This document shows positions 1 to 11,598 of a stretch of DNA of 64,000 nt, piece after piece. The notes below the pieces were generated by a model that had not been told where the DNA came from, made no database searches, and saw only the letters and a program-made list of their open reading frames with translations. Position 1 is the stretch's first letter. Each line of letters opens with the position of its first letter. Both the position numbers and the translations under genes were made by a program. This DNA comes from Mucor racemosus (lineage: Eukaryota > Mucoromycota > Mucoromycetes > Mucorales > Mucoraceae), in assembly GCA_027405735.1 (NCBI GenBank), contig JAPEHQ010000005.1, forward strand, positions 1-64,000, in the 5' to 3' direction.

Positions 1-283
1 GTTAGATTTTTTTATTATGCTGCACAAATAGAGATAATGATATGCTTATGGGAGATTCTACTATTATGCACATATGGGTGAATGTCATCCACATGGTCAG
101 AATCTATAATCCTGCACATACAGGCTTTATGTTCAGTTCGTATGAAGTTTCTTTTGTTGTGCCCACGTTGTGCATCTTGCTATCTTTTTAACCATATTCA
201 GTGGACACAACAGCTCAGGCCATAGTGTGCAGCCCACCTGGGTAAAACAAAATCATCTTATGCAGCGCAGGTCGGCCATAGTG
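1..283 (-). mobile_element. CACTA-like non-autonomous element, left-terminal fragment (runs off window start)
   Basis: Read on the minus strand, this segment begins CACTATGGCCGACCTG at 283 and matches the left end of the copy at 52107 over roughly 200 bp, including the stretches around the hexamers ATGGTT and GATGCA. It is therefore the left terminus of an inverted copy whose body lies outside the window. A second CACTATGGCC-like motif at about 217-226 looks like a subterminal repeat. No coding sequence is present. The superfamily assignment rests only on the CACTA termini. Confidence 0.6.
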
Positions 284-919
284 TATCACTATAATAATGT
301 AAGAATAATCGGCCATATTCATGAATACAGATTATAAGATATTACATTTTGTTAAAAAAATTACGAAAAACACCCCTATATGTATATAACAAAAAAAGAA
401 TATGATCTACATCTTTCTTCTAGGAACAGATACAGTATATGCAACAAATAAACTTTGTGGGGGAGAGAAATGGCATATATTTTGGATTTAAAAACAACAT
501 TTTTACTATAAAAAATAAAATAAAAAAATCTTTTGTCAGAGAGAAATATTGAACTTATTTTTATTTCGAATGCAATTTCTCAATTTGAAGCTGGTTATTT
601 CTGCATCATTATTCAAATCAATGTTAGCTTGCCTTGTAGTTTATTAAGCTACTATTACTAGATTAATGAATATTGTCAAAAACTGGCTACAAGATGAAAA
701 ACGCAAAATCTTGGAAAACTTGGTTGGAGCTTAACCATTCTGCGAAAGTTCAAATGTTGCGTCCACAAGTCTGTGTACATTCCTTGGTTCAGATTAATGA
801 CACAGCAGTTTATATAATAAGTTCTACATTGCTGTATATTATGTTATAAAGCTCAGTTTATACTGTACTTATTGAGGAATGCTGAACTAGTGTGTGTCAC
901 GTAGAGTTGATTGGATATA
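284..919. other. AT-rich spacer, nothing recognised
   Basis: I see no convincing gene, repeat partner or RNA here. It separates the CACTA-like terminus at the window start from element X copy A. Confidence 0.5.
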
Positions 920-1560
920 TGTATAAATAGACTCATTTTAGATTAGTCATATAACATATAATTAGAGAATGTGAATATAAAAGAAGATGTTTCGACCTTA
1001 TACAGTAATAAAGTTCTTTAGTTTTAATGTGCTCTTTCATTTTATAAAAATTTTCCTTTATTTTTATTAAATTATTTAGTACATAATTTAGCTTTGAGAT
1101 TGACATAATCTCCTGGAATAACATCAAAAGGCTCTCGGATATATATATATATATATAACAATCAAGCAAATTTACGTAATTCTGTTTTTGTTAAAACTTT
1201 GCGGGTTTATAAAAAAATACATCAATACATGTATATTTTGTACAGTATACGTTTTTTTTAATACTGTCAATGGTTTTACAAATGCTTAGTTGTATTAATT
1301 TAATAATTTTATCAGAATAAGAAATAGGAAATAAGAAATAGATTAATAAAACAATAGATTTCAATCTTGGAGTTTTTATTATGTAATATAAAAATCGAAG
1401 AAAAAAAAACAAATAAAAAAAAAATTATGGGTCAAAATTATAAATGATGAAATGCTCTAAGATGAAGGAAAAGTGAATTGTAATATAATTGGTTTAATGG
1501 AGTAGATAGTTAGCCGTTCAAAAGAACGTTTCCAGCAACACCACGTGGAGGTCTATCTAC

Positions 1561-1844
1561 ATGTTGCCATTTGACTTTATAGTTTGTATACCACCATACT
1601 ATAAAGTGATACTAAAATCAAGCAGATGCTATAAAAACAGTACAACTCCGATTGCCAGAAAGGGCTATAGTTTCCAGCCGGGAAAGAAGACTACAAGGCC
1701 CTAAAAGGGGGAGAGGTCGCAAGTCCACGAATGGAGAGCAACCAGGTTAAATTGACCCAGGATTACCGATTGTACAAAGACAAACAACTGAGTATAGTAT
1801 CCAAATTTACTAAGATAGCATCAAAACAGATACCATCCCAATAA
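1561..1844 (+). pseudogene. Coding remnant in element X, copy A (frameshifted)
   Basis: This matches the 96-codon open frame at 60638-60928 on the minus strand, but lacks 7 bp just after the FQP codons, which shifts the frame. The product is not recognised. It is rich in Lys, Tyr and Ser with no obvious membrane segment. Conservation between the copies is at DNA level, so it may simply ride along with the repeat. An in-frame TAA lies just upstream in copy B, so even the longer copy does not extend into a larger protein. Confidence 0.4.
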
Positions 1845-2189
1845 AGGTGGTAAAAATTATCGCTTTTTTTCGATCAAATCATTTAATTCTTAAACCCGCA
1901 TAGGGTGAATCAAAAATCAGATAACAAAAAAAATGCTTTAATTTCTGAAGGAAATATAGTAACTAAGATAAAATCAAAGAAACAAAATCAGGGAGACAAG
2001 ACCAAAGACACTAGATCGGAAGCGTCATATCAAAAGAAACCTTCAAAATTCTGTATGGAAGGAAAGAGCTTGCGATAGAATAGATATAAAAGTGATACCA
2101 ATAGAGATTAGATGTTGACAATACTTTTTAAGTTTTCAATAATATACCTTTTCCATAAGTTGACACCACAAGTTAAAGAAATGACACGA

Positions 2190-2545
2190 GAAACGAGAAG
2201 CACACGAATTGGGACCAGATGAGCATTAATTTAGACTAGATAAACATGAAGTAAGACCAGACGAGCATAAATTTAGACTGGATGAGAATAAATTAATACC
2301 AAGTGAGGATAAATGGAGACCAGAGGAGCATACCTTTATACCAAAAAGCAAAAGAGCATAAATTGAGACCAGTTAAAGATGAAATAAGACCATATAAACA
2401 TGAATTTACACCACACCAGGATAACTTGAGAACAGATGAGTATAAATTGAGACCAGATGACCAGATACAGAATAAGTTGAATCCAGGTAGAAATAAATTG
2501 AGAACAGACTTGAATATAGAGAGACGCCAGCATTAAAAACCAAGA
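2190..2545 (+). repeat. 21-bp periodic array (degenerate heptapeptide repeat), copy A
   Basis: The units are 21 bp long around GACCAGATGAGCATAAATT. In one frame each unit encodes a heptad resembling RPDEHKF or LRPDEYK. At least five consecutive 21-bp units can be laid out between about 2214 and 2320 without gaps, with looser units to 2545. The frame is interrupted by TAA in the first units and again by small indels, so this copy is not an intact repeat protein. The plus strand is purine-rich. The matching array in copy B is at about 59935-60290. Confidence 0.7.
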
Positions 2546-2959
2546 AATGAGATAGCATATATAGAGAAAAAACCAGATACCAGAAAAGCCATAGTAAGAG
2601 AGACAGATAGAATAAAAGGCAAGGCAAACCTAAATAAAAAGCCAATGTCAACATACATTTACCAGGTATTGAAAGAGGAGTACCAAATATTACAGAAAGA
2701 GACCAGATTTGCATACGTTAGACCAAATTGCTCAATAACGATAACAGATGCTGCAAAAACGAGACCACATACAGTATATCAAAAAAGGTGTTGGATCTCG
2801 AGAAGAGAGGCAGATGGAGAGAAACGATTAAATATGAAAAAAAAAGATTAGATTACGACGAAAGTAGAATATACTACGTTTTAAAAACATACCAGAAGGA
2901 TCAGACCTTGCAGAAAAGAGACCAGATGCTAACGAAAAGAGATAGGTTATAGCGGAATT

Positions 2960-3140
2960 GAGTCATCAGCTATTAATTCCAATTATTTTGACTCTTAAAC
3001 CCTGACCAAGGGTGTGCCAAAATGAGATTGCCAATAGCTGATAACTTAATAGCTACCAACTGTTAGACCAAATCATTTCGACTCTTAAACCCTGACCAAG
3101 GGTGTGCCAAAAATCAGATAGCAAACAGTTGATAACCGCA
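2960..3140 (+). repeat. 90-bp tandem repeat, two units (copy A)
   Basis: Two units are spaced 90 bp apart, each with the core GACTCTTAAACCCTGACCAA followed by GGGTGTGCCAAAA. The same unit occurs six times in element X copy B at 58960-59470. A degenerate relative, with TTCTTAAACCCGCATAGGG, lies at about 1890-1915, so the element carries unit-like sequence at two separated places in the same orientation. Confidence 0.8.
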
Positions 3141-3590
3141 GGTAAATAATCAAAAGAACCAAACGCAGATAGAATAAACCCTGTACTCAGATGAGCTAAA
3201 AGAAAGTTAAACAAGAGCAGCTTACTTGTTTTTCTTTTACTCAAACCTATAATACTAGGAAAGTTTATGATAGAAGCTTCGTTAAAATTTCACGCACGAG
3301 GCATTACTTTAACGTCGAAACTCCCACCTAACCTTCGGCAGCTACGTATAAAACTTCATCTTGCGAGATACTATAGTAGTCCTTATCCAACGGATAAGTC
3401 ACGTACATGATAGACTCGTGATTCCACCAAACCATAAGGTTTTGCTTCATCAAACCTACCTGATTGTTAAAAAAACAACAAAACAGGGGGCCTTCGTGTA
3501 TTTAAATAAACCCTAAAATTTGAATTCCATTGATGACGTCTTTAAAATTTTGTATAATTTGATTGAAAAGCTGTTTCTATACTTGAGCCA

Positions 3591-4511
3591 TACTGTAAAT
3601 ACAATCATCTGTGTGACAGAAATCATTGCTTTAGAGAGCAGTATACAATAGCAATTTTATTTCTGGAGAAAAATTAATGGCCTATAGAAACAAGGTACAT
3701 CTACGTTCAAAATTTAACTAAATTTGAATCAATATTGGATGAAAATTTTTGAAAATCATCTGAGAACCATCTGAAATCATCCAAAATTTACTTGAAAACA
3801 AAAGTCGTATCTTGGCGGATTTTGATCAAAGCAACTTCAAACTCTGCACGAGAATTAGGTACGCATCATCTTCCACACCACAATGATGCTGAATGGAAAC
3901 TTTTACAACCTACTATGTAATGAGAAAATTATCACCGAGGTGCACCTATAGTTTGCTGCACACTTTTATTGAAAACAATTTAAATATGGTGTCTATAAAT
4001 GAGAGCTATTGGGGGAAATAGATCTTATTTTTATAAAGATAGAAGTTATAAACACTATGAAGAAAAATATCTTAATTTTTTTAATTGTGCCACGTTAAGG
4101 AAAATAAGAAAATTTTCAGTGCATATTTTCTTGAATTTCGTCTTAATATGGCATAATTAAAAGAATTGAAAGGTTTTTTCTTCAAAGTGAAAGAGACTAG
4201 TACTGATTCAATCACGGAAAACGTAGGGTCTTTATTGCAAAATGAAAAGGAAACCAAGAACTATTAGGTCTCGGTTCCTGAAGACATAGTATTTATACTA
4301 CAATTTCTATTAAATGACAGTTCTATTAGGAATTAAAACTGAATAAAAGGGAAAAAACAGACAATAAATACTGATCCAAGTAAGCTGCGGTTCTACGTAA
4401 ACATAGATATGAATATGCATTAAAAGTATTTCAGATACATTATCAGCTTTCATGGGCCATCGTGCATTCGATAGGTTTGAACAACAAGTTGGTTGTCTGC
4501 TATTTATGTCT
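3591..4511. other. Intergenic AT-rich DNA with one short dispersed repeat
   Basis: No gene was recognised. About 4205-4330 resembles 24845-24990 (shared stretches around GTAGG, ACCAAGA and TCTAGGTCTTGG), so a decayed repeat fragment of roughly 130 bp is present in direct orientation. The remainder shows nothing I can name. Confidence 0.4.
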
Positions 4512-7500
4512 CACTACGGCCGAACTATGCTTCCCATGGGCATAATGATCTGCACAAATGGGCAGAATAAAAAATTTTGTGCAGATCATTATGCCCAGAT
4601 GAGCAGAGCAATGAGATCAAGGTTTCTTAGTCAATTTATTAAAGTATATCAATTATAATATAATTAATAAAGGAGATAATTTGAATGGTTTAAAGCAGAT
4701 GTGAGTTACTCTGGCTCAACAGAATTGCCTTATTGACGAGATATATTAATTTGAAATTTGGGGTTTGAAAGAGTTCTGCCCATGTTTTTCCTACTGTTTA
4801 TTGGGAAAAAATTATTAACTGTTAATGTAAGGGCACGTTATAATATTTTTTTGAAACAAAAAAAGCATCCAAAGCTTAGTCATTTTTTTGTTCCATCATA
4901 TACGTTATAATCAATGCATTTTGATCGAAAGTCCATATCTAACAACAGAAAAATTGGTAAATATAAATGTATAAAGCAAAGCTTACTTTTGAATGAATAT
5001 ACTAATTATTTTTATTCACATTGATAGGTTCAAAAAACATAATAGTTATGTACAATCGTTGCTACTAAATTGCAAAATTTGATATGCAGACAATTATTGA
5101 AGCATTTATTCTGTTTTTTTTTGGTAATGCTACAAATCATCGTTCAATATAACTGAATAGTAATGAATCCGAAAAAAATCACAACTGGTAAAAAACTGAC
5201 ACCCAATGTACATCGAGGTCAAGATTGATAAAAGGTGGTGTATTCATTGTATCATGGAAATCGCAACATTTTGATGGATAGAAATTACAGGACTAAGATG
5301 TTGTGTTCGCGTCAGGGTTTTTAAAAGGGTTTTAAAAGCATACTCCATCATTAAACTTATTTAGATATTATATACTCACCACCATATGCTATTAGTATTA
5401 CCTTGATTTTTATATTACTGCTGTATTATTAAAAATCAAGCTTTCCATAGCTTATAACAATGACGATGGGATATTTCTGATTTTAGATTGACATTCATCA
5501 TAAGGCCGGCTGATGATACGTTTGATACTATTGTAGATAACACCAGTCAATTTAATTTATGAAATTGAATGAAAATACCAAGGAACCATTTGGAAGTACT
5601 TAAGTTCGTTCTGGTAAAGCATTAAATAATAAATTGGCTTGGCCCAATAGGTTCCAGTGATGATCATGTTTATGTTTATGATATTGGAGAGATAAGACTA
5701 AAAATCAATATTAATTTTTTCTAACGCAATAATTATAACGACTATACTATCATCAAATAAACTACTGTACCATACAATATTAACGTATATAAATATTTAC
5801 AGTAATAAGCCTGAATCAAGTGGGTACATCATTGTAAATTCTTGAAAAAGTTCTCAAGTATTATAAAATCACTTATTTTTAAGACTTACAAGGCTTATAA
5901 GCGGAATATTAATTTAGAAAATTATTTTTGTCCAGATCATCAATTTTGACATTTTTTAATTTTTTTTTTTTTGTTTTTGCAAATCTAGAGTTAATCATAG
6001 TATCAATTATAAAAACAAAAAATATACACATATGCAGAATTTAGTGCTCTATTTGCTCAATAAAAAATAATAAACATTTTTATTGCAAAATATAACATGA
6101 AAATCCTTTAATCAAAAAACCGTTTTTGGGGCAAAAGTGCAAAGTTTCATTACTTAACATTCAATATTAAGCTTTTATAAAATGTGTATTAGTGATGGCT
6201 ACAATTTTTTCTCACAATGTAGTATATTTAAACGTTGATTTTGGTATCAAAACTTGATTTTTCTGTTTTTTGATTAAAATCATGAGTGTTGGTAAGGATA
6301 AAATGAGTCCAGAAAATGTCTGCTACAAAAACTGAATTTTCAGACCATACGTGGTTAAATATAAGAAAAGTTATAAAAAGGGCGCTTTTTTATTTAAAAT
6401 TTAGATATACTACTGTATATACTATAGTACGAGAGGCTTAGCCGTTCAATCTTGCTATGCTTAATTATGGCGTCGCTCTACGGGTTTGCTTTTGCATTTT
6501 TTAATGAATGTATGATATGATAGACGACGGTTTTTTTGGTAGAAAAATGTATGTTTCTATAATAACAGATATTGTTTATTTTATTTAGTTTATGGCTCAT
6601 GCGCTGTAATGCTGCTTTACATTGGTTAAAATGAGCAATTTAGCAGGGTTTTAATTATGCTAAATAATGTAAAGCCTTGAAACCCCTTTTCTACGCGTGT
6701 TTCTCTCTTTTAATTTTCATATTCCAAGGATTTATTCACCGTTTGATAAGGCATCATATCAGACTATCACGCTGGTATTCCTTTCTTTTATCTGAATGTG
6801 CATGTTAACATAAGGGACTAATGTTTTTAATATAAATATCAGTCTATATTAGAGACTGATATTTTCATTTAGCCGCATTCTAAGATTAAATATCATTACT
6901 TACTACTGTATTGTTAGACGTATTTCTTGATGATTACCTGATCAAATCAAAGGCAATAATGATATTTATATCTACTCAACGAAAAGCTAGAACTGGCTGC
7001 AAACCCATTAAGTATTCCAGAAAAGTGATAAAATTTTAAATGATGATATAAAAACAAAAAAAAAATACTGATCTAATGTCTTGCCTAATGGACATAGTTA
7101 TGATTGTAGCTATACTTGAAAACAAATCTTTTTGCAGCTGACAATCGTAAACCTGAACTGCATAAGATTTAGAATAAATATTGTAGCAAGGAAAAAATGT
7201 ATAATTTAATAAAGAAACTGGTTAAATTAAATCACACGCAAAAACTGAAGAGAATCTTTATTTAATATCAATAATTTGTCCTTTTTATATACAAATTCTA
7301 TATTACAATTTCATCCGTTAGATCAGTATTTATTTACATCAATAACATAGCATACATGAGGGGCACATATTTCATACAATCAAATATAGTATCTCATATA
7401 TCCCGTACAATCCGGATCATCTTTCAACGGAGAACAATTAGGAGTGCCATCCCACAGTAGTTAGCTTACTTTCACAATAAGGATTACAATATAAAGGGTT

Positions 7501-7840
7501 CATTATCTTACAAATTACTATAATAACCTGTGGACGCAACAAAACCAAAATAGTAAGTTTAAAGAAGGTTAATTTGTTTAGATTTTATGAATGATAAAGT
7601 AACATATAATATCTTAGATTTGGCTTGCATATAAATTTAAGCAATAAGTGTTATTTAAGTTTATGTTCTAGCAAAAACCATTGATGCTGTCAGCATTATA
7701 GTTATTAAACATATTTACAAATGATTATAATCGTAAATATATTAGTTCTTGCATGTATTGCTCTACATCAACAACAAATTGAATTCTATTGTCTATATAT
7801 AAATTATATTAATAAAAGCAAATGTAGTTGCAGTGGAATT
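4512..7840 (-). mobile_element. CACTA-like non-autonomous element, copy 1 (inverted, left end missing)
   Basis: The right terminus is at 4512, reading CACTACGGCCGAACTATG. The body is the reverse complement of the copies at 20344-24713 and 52107-56670 over more than 3 kb. Homology stops near 7840, so the left terminus is lost or replaced. There is no long ORF and no transposase, so the copy is non-autonomous or decayed. A near-terminal hairpin is annotated at 4538-4596. Placement in the CACTA/EnSpm group rests on the CACTA termini and is an inference. Confidence 0.65.
4538..4596. repeat. Perfect 21-bp stem hairpin near element terminus
   Basis: GGGCATAATGATCTGCACAAA at 4538-4558 is exactly complementary in reverse to 4576-4596, with a 17-base loop. 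The related termini at 24644-24690, 58420-58470 and 61617-61680 keep the same layout with mismatched arms. The perfect stem is specific to this copy or has been restored in it. Confidence 0.85.
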
Positions 7841-9084
7841 ACATATTAAAAACGCTTGATAATAATAAACAAACGCTTCAATTGAACACAATAACAAACG
7901 CATGCTAAAAATATGAAATAACTTTTTGAACCATACATGTCGTGTAGATGATAGCACCCTTGAACACGGCGCAATCAATTACACAAATGACATATATATC
8001 AAAACAGGATTCTATCCAAATTAATAACAATGTCGTATATTTTTAGGATTGATAAATAATACTTAAAAAAGAATACAATTATAAAAGAATGAGTAATGAA
8101 TCAGTTCTTCAACTGTATAGTAAAAACAAGATATCGTTTATTTAGATATAAAAGTATGGCTTTTTATGTTAATTTGACATTGAGATCCTGAGATGTAATT
8201 TAAGGCACTATTGAACCATTAGATCTGTTTGATAGTAATCTATGGATTGAAATGGATGAATCATAATTTAATCGTTCTTGCAGAGCTTGTGAGTTGCCTT
8301 GTTTTAATGCTACGCTAAATATTCTTCTTGGATGTTGATTTGATAGCTAATTGATTGATTAACCGCTGGGATGAAATAATATGGTGTCATAATTGAGGTC
8401 AAAGCGTTCTTGGTAATTACTGGATTAAACTTGATACGCTAGGAGCTTCTTATATCCCATATCAAGACTTGCGCTTCAATACATGCTGTAGTCAATAGAT
8501 TGTAAGATGTATTGATACTGTAGAAGGTGATAAGGTATGATGCTAGTAGGTGGAATACAACAAACAATTACTGTATAAACAAAGATATCAACAATTTGGT
8601 CAACTGCTCATCTATATTAAAGTTGCACTATAAATATAAATAAGATTCAAGCATATAAAAATTACCTCTTAATTCAAGGTTACATAAAATAGATATAACA
8701 ATAATAAAAAAAACAACCATTTCCCAAAAAGGTCGATATTGTCACACCTGACATCAATCCCTTATGGTCAATGCTCTATATGATTTACCCTTTAAATATT
8801 AAATCAATAACAATGTACTCAAAACTAGAAGATTACTAACTATACATCCATTCAAGTTTGATGGTATCCAAATTCTCTAAATCATTATAAATACCCTCAT
8901 ACTTTTTCAATTATTTTAAATCTTCAAAAATCTTCTGTAATAAAAGTTGATAATAATTGTATTTCTAGTTTCTACTGCTTTTATTTTTATATTTTTTTTT
9001 ATTTTAGTAAACAACTTTGTTATTTACTGCAAGTATTACATAATGCAGCTCAATATTTAGTCAGTATCCTAAACAGGATCATGT
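7841..9084. other. AT-rich intergenic DNA, nothing recognised
   Basis: I find no ORF with protein-like composition, no repeat partner elsewhere in the window and no RNA gene. Confidence 0.4.
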
Positions 9085-10430
9085 AAAATCTTCAAAGATG
9101 TACCTTCGCTCCATAGACTATTGATATCTCTCGGAAAATAGAAATATTAATAGCAGAATATAAGTGCACTGGCCAAACATTGAATAGGATTGACCTAAAA
9201 TTGCTTATAATAAATTGTGCATCTAAACTGAGGTATTAACTTTTTGTATTCACAACAAAGATTCAACTCTAAGCTATTCTGCATTTTTTGTTTCAGCAAA
9301 AAATATTAATTTTTCGTCGATATAATCAAAATAATAGTTCTTATCACAGCTTGAAACCTATCATAACGGGATTCCAAAATTGATTTGCAAAAAATGATCC
9401 CAAAATGATTAAAAAACAAGATCGTTTAATGGCTCATGAACTGCAAAGTAAGTCGACCTAGCGTATTAAATAGTTTTTGTACAGTTTTAAATCCTGCATC
9501 CACCTAAACAAAATTAAAACAAACATTTCACATTAAATTTTGCGTAAAATGCAATTGAAATTTTTAAGGTTTTTTGAGGATACGCATCAATCTTTATAAG
9601 TATGTTTCAATTATAATTAATGGATATAATTTGCAGCAAAATTATCTATCAATTGAAATATTGCTGAACCTTTTAATTGCATTTTTCGTAGAGAAAATAA
9701 GATTTTCACCAACTTTTTTTTCAGATTCAGAATTTGGGATGAGGGTATATAAGGGAAAAATGGAAGCTAGAAATGGAGGTACCTTTTATACACATTTTTG
9801 AGGATATCTCCACGAAAAATCAATATTTTGAAAAAAAACTAAATTTGGTTCGAGAGAGCTTAACGAGCTTAATGACATGAATGCAAAAAAAATATTACTC
9901 AATTTAACAAATATTTTGAAACGTACTATAGAAATGTTAAAAAAATGAAAAAAAATAAAAGTGCTCAGAATTTTTTTATATTAAAACATGTTATAGAATG
10001 CTCTAAAACAAGTAAGTTTTATTATTAGAAAGTGTTAGTATAGCTTAATTTTTTGTAGAGATATGAAGCCTGGAAGTTTTTAATTTTTAACAGTAAAATA
10101 CGCGTAAAAATCTGAAACATTAGCATTGAAAAAATTAATATCAACTGCAAAAAAATAGGATATTTCTAGATACTCGTTTTTGGATTAAAGTCGAACATCT
10201 CAGGTACATTGGCATATAATTTTTTCTTGGTGTTATTTAGTGAAAACAAAAAGTAGATCAGGGATAAAAAGTGAGACCCAGTTTTCAAGGAAAAAGCAGT
10301 GAATTTTACGCGTTTTTGAGTCTTTCGTGAGATATAAAATAAATTTAGGGATAGGTAGCATAATGCGACCAATTCATGTCTGTTTAGTAGTGTCTAAAGT
10401 ATATCCTAAAAATGTTTAGTATGAGGTTAG
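9085..10430 (+). repeat. Dispersed repeat R, copy 1
   Basis: This matches 24727-26320 (long copy) and 39700-40420 (partial copy) in the same orientation. Shared landmarks include GATATCTCCACGAAAAATCA, AATAAAAGTGCTCAGAA and GATATGAAGCC. The repeat is very AT-rich with no open frame longer than about 75 codons, so it is probably a non-coding transposon derivative. I could not identify termini, inverted repeats or target duplications. Confidence 0.7.
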
Positions 10431-11598
10431 TTATAAAAAAGAGAGCACGCTCCGATGTTGAAGATTGATAACTATAAAATTCAATTTTTTGAAAATTTAT
10501 TTAACTTACGGAATGGAAAGTTTTCTGAGTGCATCAGAGCAAGTTAATAAATTCCGCGTAATTTTATACAGTAAATGCATACTTTTTATTTATACTGATT
10601 AATTAGAAAGAAAGGCTACTAAAGGTTATGTAATGTAACTGTTTGGCTTCTACAAAGAAAAATATATAAAACTATTTTTTATTATTAGGTGTCCCTAAAA
10701 GGAACAGATTCAACGACAAAGGCTTACTCTCAGTATATTGTAGCAACAAATGTTTCTCTAGTACTTATAATATCCCGTCCAGTTCATGTCTTCTGCATGC
10801 GGGTTATTATTTTGATATGTTCGCAAGTAGACCTAGCAACATTTCCAGTACAAAGCCTGGCTCACACAAGTAAGGGTCTTCAATCCGAAGCTTAATTAAC
10901 ATTCATCTCTATTTTGTATTTGATTTATAGAATTAAGTACTTATGGCCGATACAGCTTGCTAAAGCACCTTGAAATCAAATATATTCAATTTTCGCAGCA
11001 TATCACAGACTCATTTGAGACTCTACTGCTCAAACATTGAAGCTATACAGTCTATGTCCAAATTATTTCTGAATACATTGCGCAAATGCAATAATTAAGC
11101 GCAGAATTGTCGGAATACGCTTCGTTTCTTTGAGATATAGCAATTTTATTGGAGAGTGTTGCTCTAGATATTAGAAATCTTTGAAAAATGTCATAATCGT
11201 GTCGGATGCATTTTTTGATTCAAACCTTGATAATCCAAAATTATTACGTCTTTTGCTTTTTACCAATGGATTTGTTGCTACAGATTATGGTAATACTAGG
11301 ACTCTTGATGTAAATGTAGGAGAAGAACTAAATGTTCATTTTTTAAAATAAGAAATTCGGGCCTCAGATTGTATTTCATGATAAGAAAGGAGTGTATTTT
11401 TATTCATTTATTGCATAATGTATAAATAAAAAGAAAGCGTTGAAACGGTAGAAATATATATATGATTTGATTTATATAAATACTAATATAATAACAAAAG
11501 AGAAGGAAAGAAGAAGAGAAATAATAATATAATATGTATAAAGGTTAAGTATAAAAAAAGGTTCGCCGTTTTGTTTGGTATATACAATTTTTTTCAGT
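10431..11598. other. Intergenic region with a possible gene remnant
   Basis: Most of the interval shows nothing. On the plus strand, 11199-11351 has a 50-codon open frame ending in TAA whose translation looks protein-like (Asp/Asn/Leu-rich, containing the peptide NGFVATDYGNTRTLDVN). It has no upstream continuation I can follow. It could be the tail of a decayed gene; I do not recognise the family. Confidence 0.25.

Larger units (their letters stand above)
920..3590 (+). repeat. Element X, copy A (about 2.7 kb dispersed repeat)
   Basis: The whole interval is repeated in inverted orientation at 58492-61601. Homology starts near the GACTCATTTTAGATTAG motif on the outer side and stops near TTGARCCAYAC on the inner side. 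Within it, in order, are an AT microsatellite (about 1140-1158), a broken coding remnant (1561-1844), a 21-bp periodic array (about 2190-2545) and a two-unit 90-bp tandem repeat (about 2960-3140). The two copies differ by scattered substitutions and small indels, so they are not recent twins. I see no terminal inverted repeats and recognise no transposase or reverse transcriptase. The element class is unknown. Confidence 0.75.

Noticed and set aside
2303..2536. 77-codon ORF rich in Lys, Arg, Pro and Asp as a stand-alone gene
   Set aside because: It is a window on the 21-bp array. The surrounding units contain stops and indels and the other copy breaks elsewhere, so I describe it as an array, not a gene.
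4512..7840. LTR-retrotransposon derivative (LARD) for the 4.5 kb non-coding family
   Set aside because: No long terminal direct repeats were found. The short terminal motifs are inverted CACTA-type ends.
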